From Bacteroidales bacterium (GTDB lineage: Bacteria; Bacteroidota; Bacteroidia; Bacteroidales; UBA12077), in the NCBI GenBank assembly GCA_030643125.1, contig DAOWML010000120.1, forward strand, positions 1 through 7,090: a stretch of 7,090 nt of DNA. The letters are read 5' to 3'. The translations under genes were made by a program, and so were the position numbers. The notes beneath the pieces were generated by a model, which was not told the origin of the DNA, did not search any database, and saw only the letters and a program-made list of their open reading frames with translations. Every line of letters starts with the position of its first letter. The stretch's first letter is position 1. Shown here in pieces: positions 6,417 to 7,090 of the stretch.

Positions 6417-7090
6417 ATGAATAAATACAAACATATATATTTTGATCTTGATAGAACTATTTGGGATTTTGATAAAAATGCGCGTGATACTTTTCAAGAT
6501 ATTTTTGAAAAGTATGATTTAGAAAAAATCTTTAAAACTTTTGATAATTTTTACAATAGCTATGTAAAACACAATGATATTTTATGGAATGATTATCGTG
6601 AAAAAAAAATTAAAAAATCGATTTTAAGTTACAAAAGGTTTTCGTTAACACTAGAGGAATTTGGAGTTAATGATGAAGAACTGGCCAAAAAAATTGCTCA
6701 CGACTATATAAGCATTAGCCCTACCAAAAAACAATTATTCCCTTATGCGCACGAGACATTGGAATACTTACACACAAAATACAAGCTCTATATAATTACA
6801 AATGGTTTTAACGAAGTTCAATTTACCAAGCTAAAAAATAGCGATTTAGATAAATATTTTTTAAAGATATTTACGTCAGAGGATGCAGGTGCACAAAAAC
6901 CAGATCCAACAATTTTTCAGCACGCGTTAAATAATGTAAATGCCAGTAAAAAAGAAAGTATTATGATTGGAGATGATCTTAATGTTGATATTCTTGGTGC
7001 TAAAACATTTGGACTGGATCAGGTTTTCTTTAATCCCGAAAATATAGAACATTCAGAAGATATTACACATGAGATTGCCTCTTTAAAAGA
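6417..7090 (+). CDS. YjjG-family HAD hydrolase (noncanonical pyrimidine nucleotidase), C-terminally cut by the window
   Basis: 224 codons are visible and the frame stays open to the edge. The protein is a cytoplasmic haloacid-dehalogenase phosphatase. Motif I is DLDRTIWDF (10-18), with Asp10 as nucleophile and Asp12 as general acid. The helical cap follows, with KRFSLTLEEFGV (73-84). Motif II is ITNGF (127-131) with Thr128, motif III is Lys161 in AQKPDPTIF, and motif IV is GDDLNVDILGAK (185-196). 'DLDRT.WDF' plus 'TNGF.EVQ..KL' and 'GAQKPDP.IF' is the signature of the YjjG subgroup, whose E. coli member is a 5'-nucleotidase acting on UMP, dUMP, dTMP and noncanonical pyrimidine nucleotides, proposed to cleanse the pool of mutagenic bases. 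Family length is about 225-235, so only the last few residues should be missing. The start ATG gives an N-terminus (MNKYKHIYFD) typical of the family. Substrate range is inferred. Confidence 0.9.
   Translation, partial: MNKYKHIYFDLDRTIWDFDKNARDTFQDIFEKYDLEKIFKTFDNFYNSYVKHNDILWNDYREKKIKKSILSYKRFSLTLEEFGVNDEELAKKIAHDYISISPTKKQLFPYAHETLEYLHTKYKLYIITNGFNEVQFTKLKNSDLDKYFLKIFTSEDAGAQKPDPTIFQHALNNVNASKKESIMIGDDLNVDILGAKTFGLDQVFFNPENIEHSEDITHEIASLK

Noticed and set aside
6426..6470. Arg in motif I (DLDRT) of the YjjG-type protein as an unusual active-site change
   Set aside because: The variable residue between the second Asp and Thr is not catalytic, and DLDRT-WDF is, to my knowledge, common in Bacteroidota members.

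Overview
This AT-rich window (roughly 30% GC by eye) looks like a chromosomal segment of a Bacteroidota bacterium, probably from an environmental Bacteroidales- or Marinilabiliales-like lineage. The evidence is the mix of families (a YkuD_2-type murein L,D-transpeptidase-like protein, a YcbB-type L,D-transpeptidase, a YjjG-type HAD nucleotidase beginning with the DLDRT motif), several short lipoprotein signal peptides, A-rich leaders without clear Shine-Dalgarno sequences, and exact matches to the Bacteroidota -7 promoter element TAnnTTTG. The genus is not determinable by reading alone.

Layout. Positions 287 to 1 (minus) hold the 5' end of a beta-lactamase-fold serine hydrolase lipoprotein that leaves the window. 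A 284-bp spacer (288-571) separates it from a divergent plus-strand gene at 572-2266, a membrane-anchored YcbB-like L,D-transpeptidase. That gene converges on, and overlaps by 35 bp, a minus-strand YkuD_2 protein (2936-2232). Upstream of the latter, on the same strand, is a 206-bp spacer carrying a perfect 26-bp palindrome, then rmuC (4489-3143). Next, 11 bp away, is a lipoprotein with a biotin-protein-ligase-N/class I glutamine-amidotransferase-like domain (5637-4501), then a SnoaL-like lipoprotein (6260-5772). A divergent plus-strand YjjG-type nucleotidase begins at 6417 and runs off the right edge.

Functionally, the best-connected part is cell-envelope work: two L,D-transpeptidase-fold proteins with different domain architectures share one convergent junction, surrounded by three predicted lipoproteins. 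RmuC (genome stability) and YjjG (nucleotide housekeeping) are unrelated to this. The BPL_N lipoprotein and rmuC are very likely co-transcribed, while the SnoaL gene and the YkuD_2 gene are separated from them by 134 and 206 bp and may have their own promoters.

I found no mobile element, CRISPR array, RNA gene or defence cassette. The window reads as mostly ordinary chromosome. The points most worth a second look are the BPL_N lipoprotein with an altered His slot and an alpha-helical tail, the palindrome, and the overlapping convergent transpeptidase pair.
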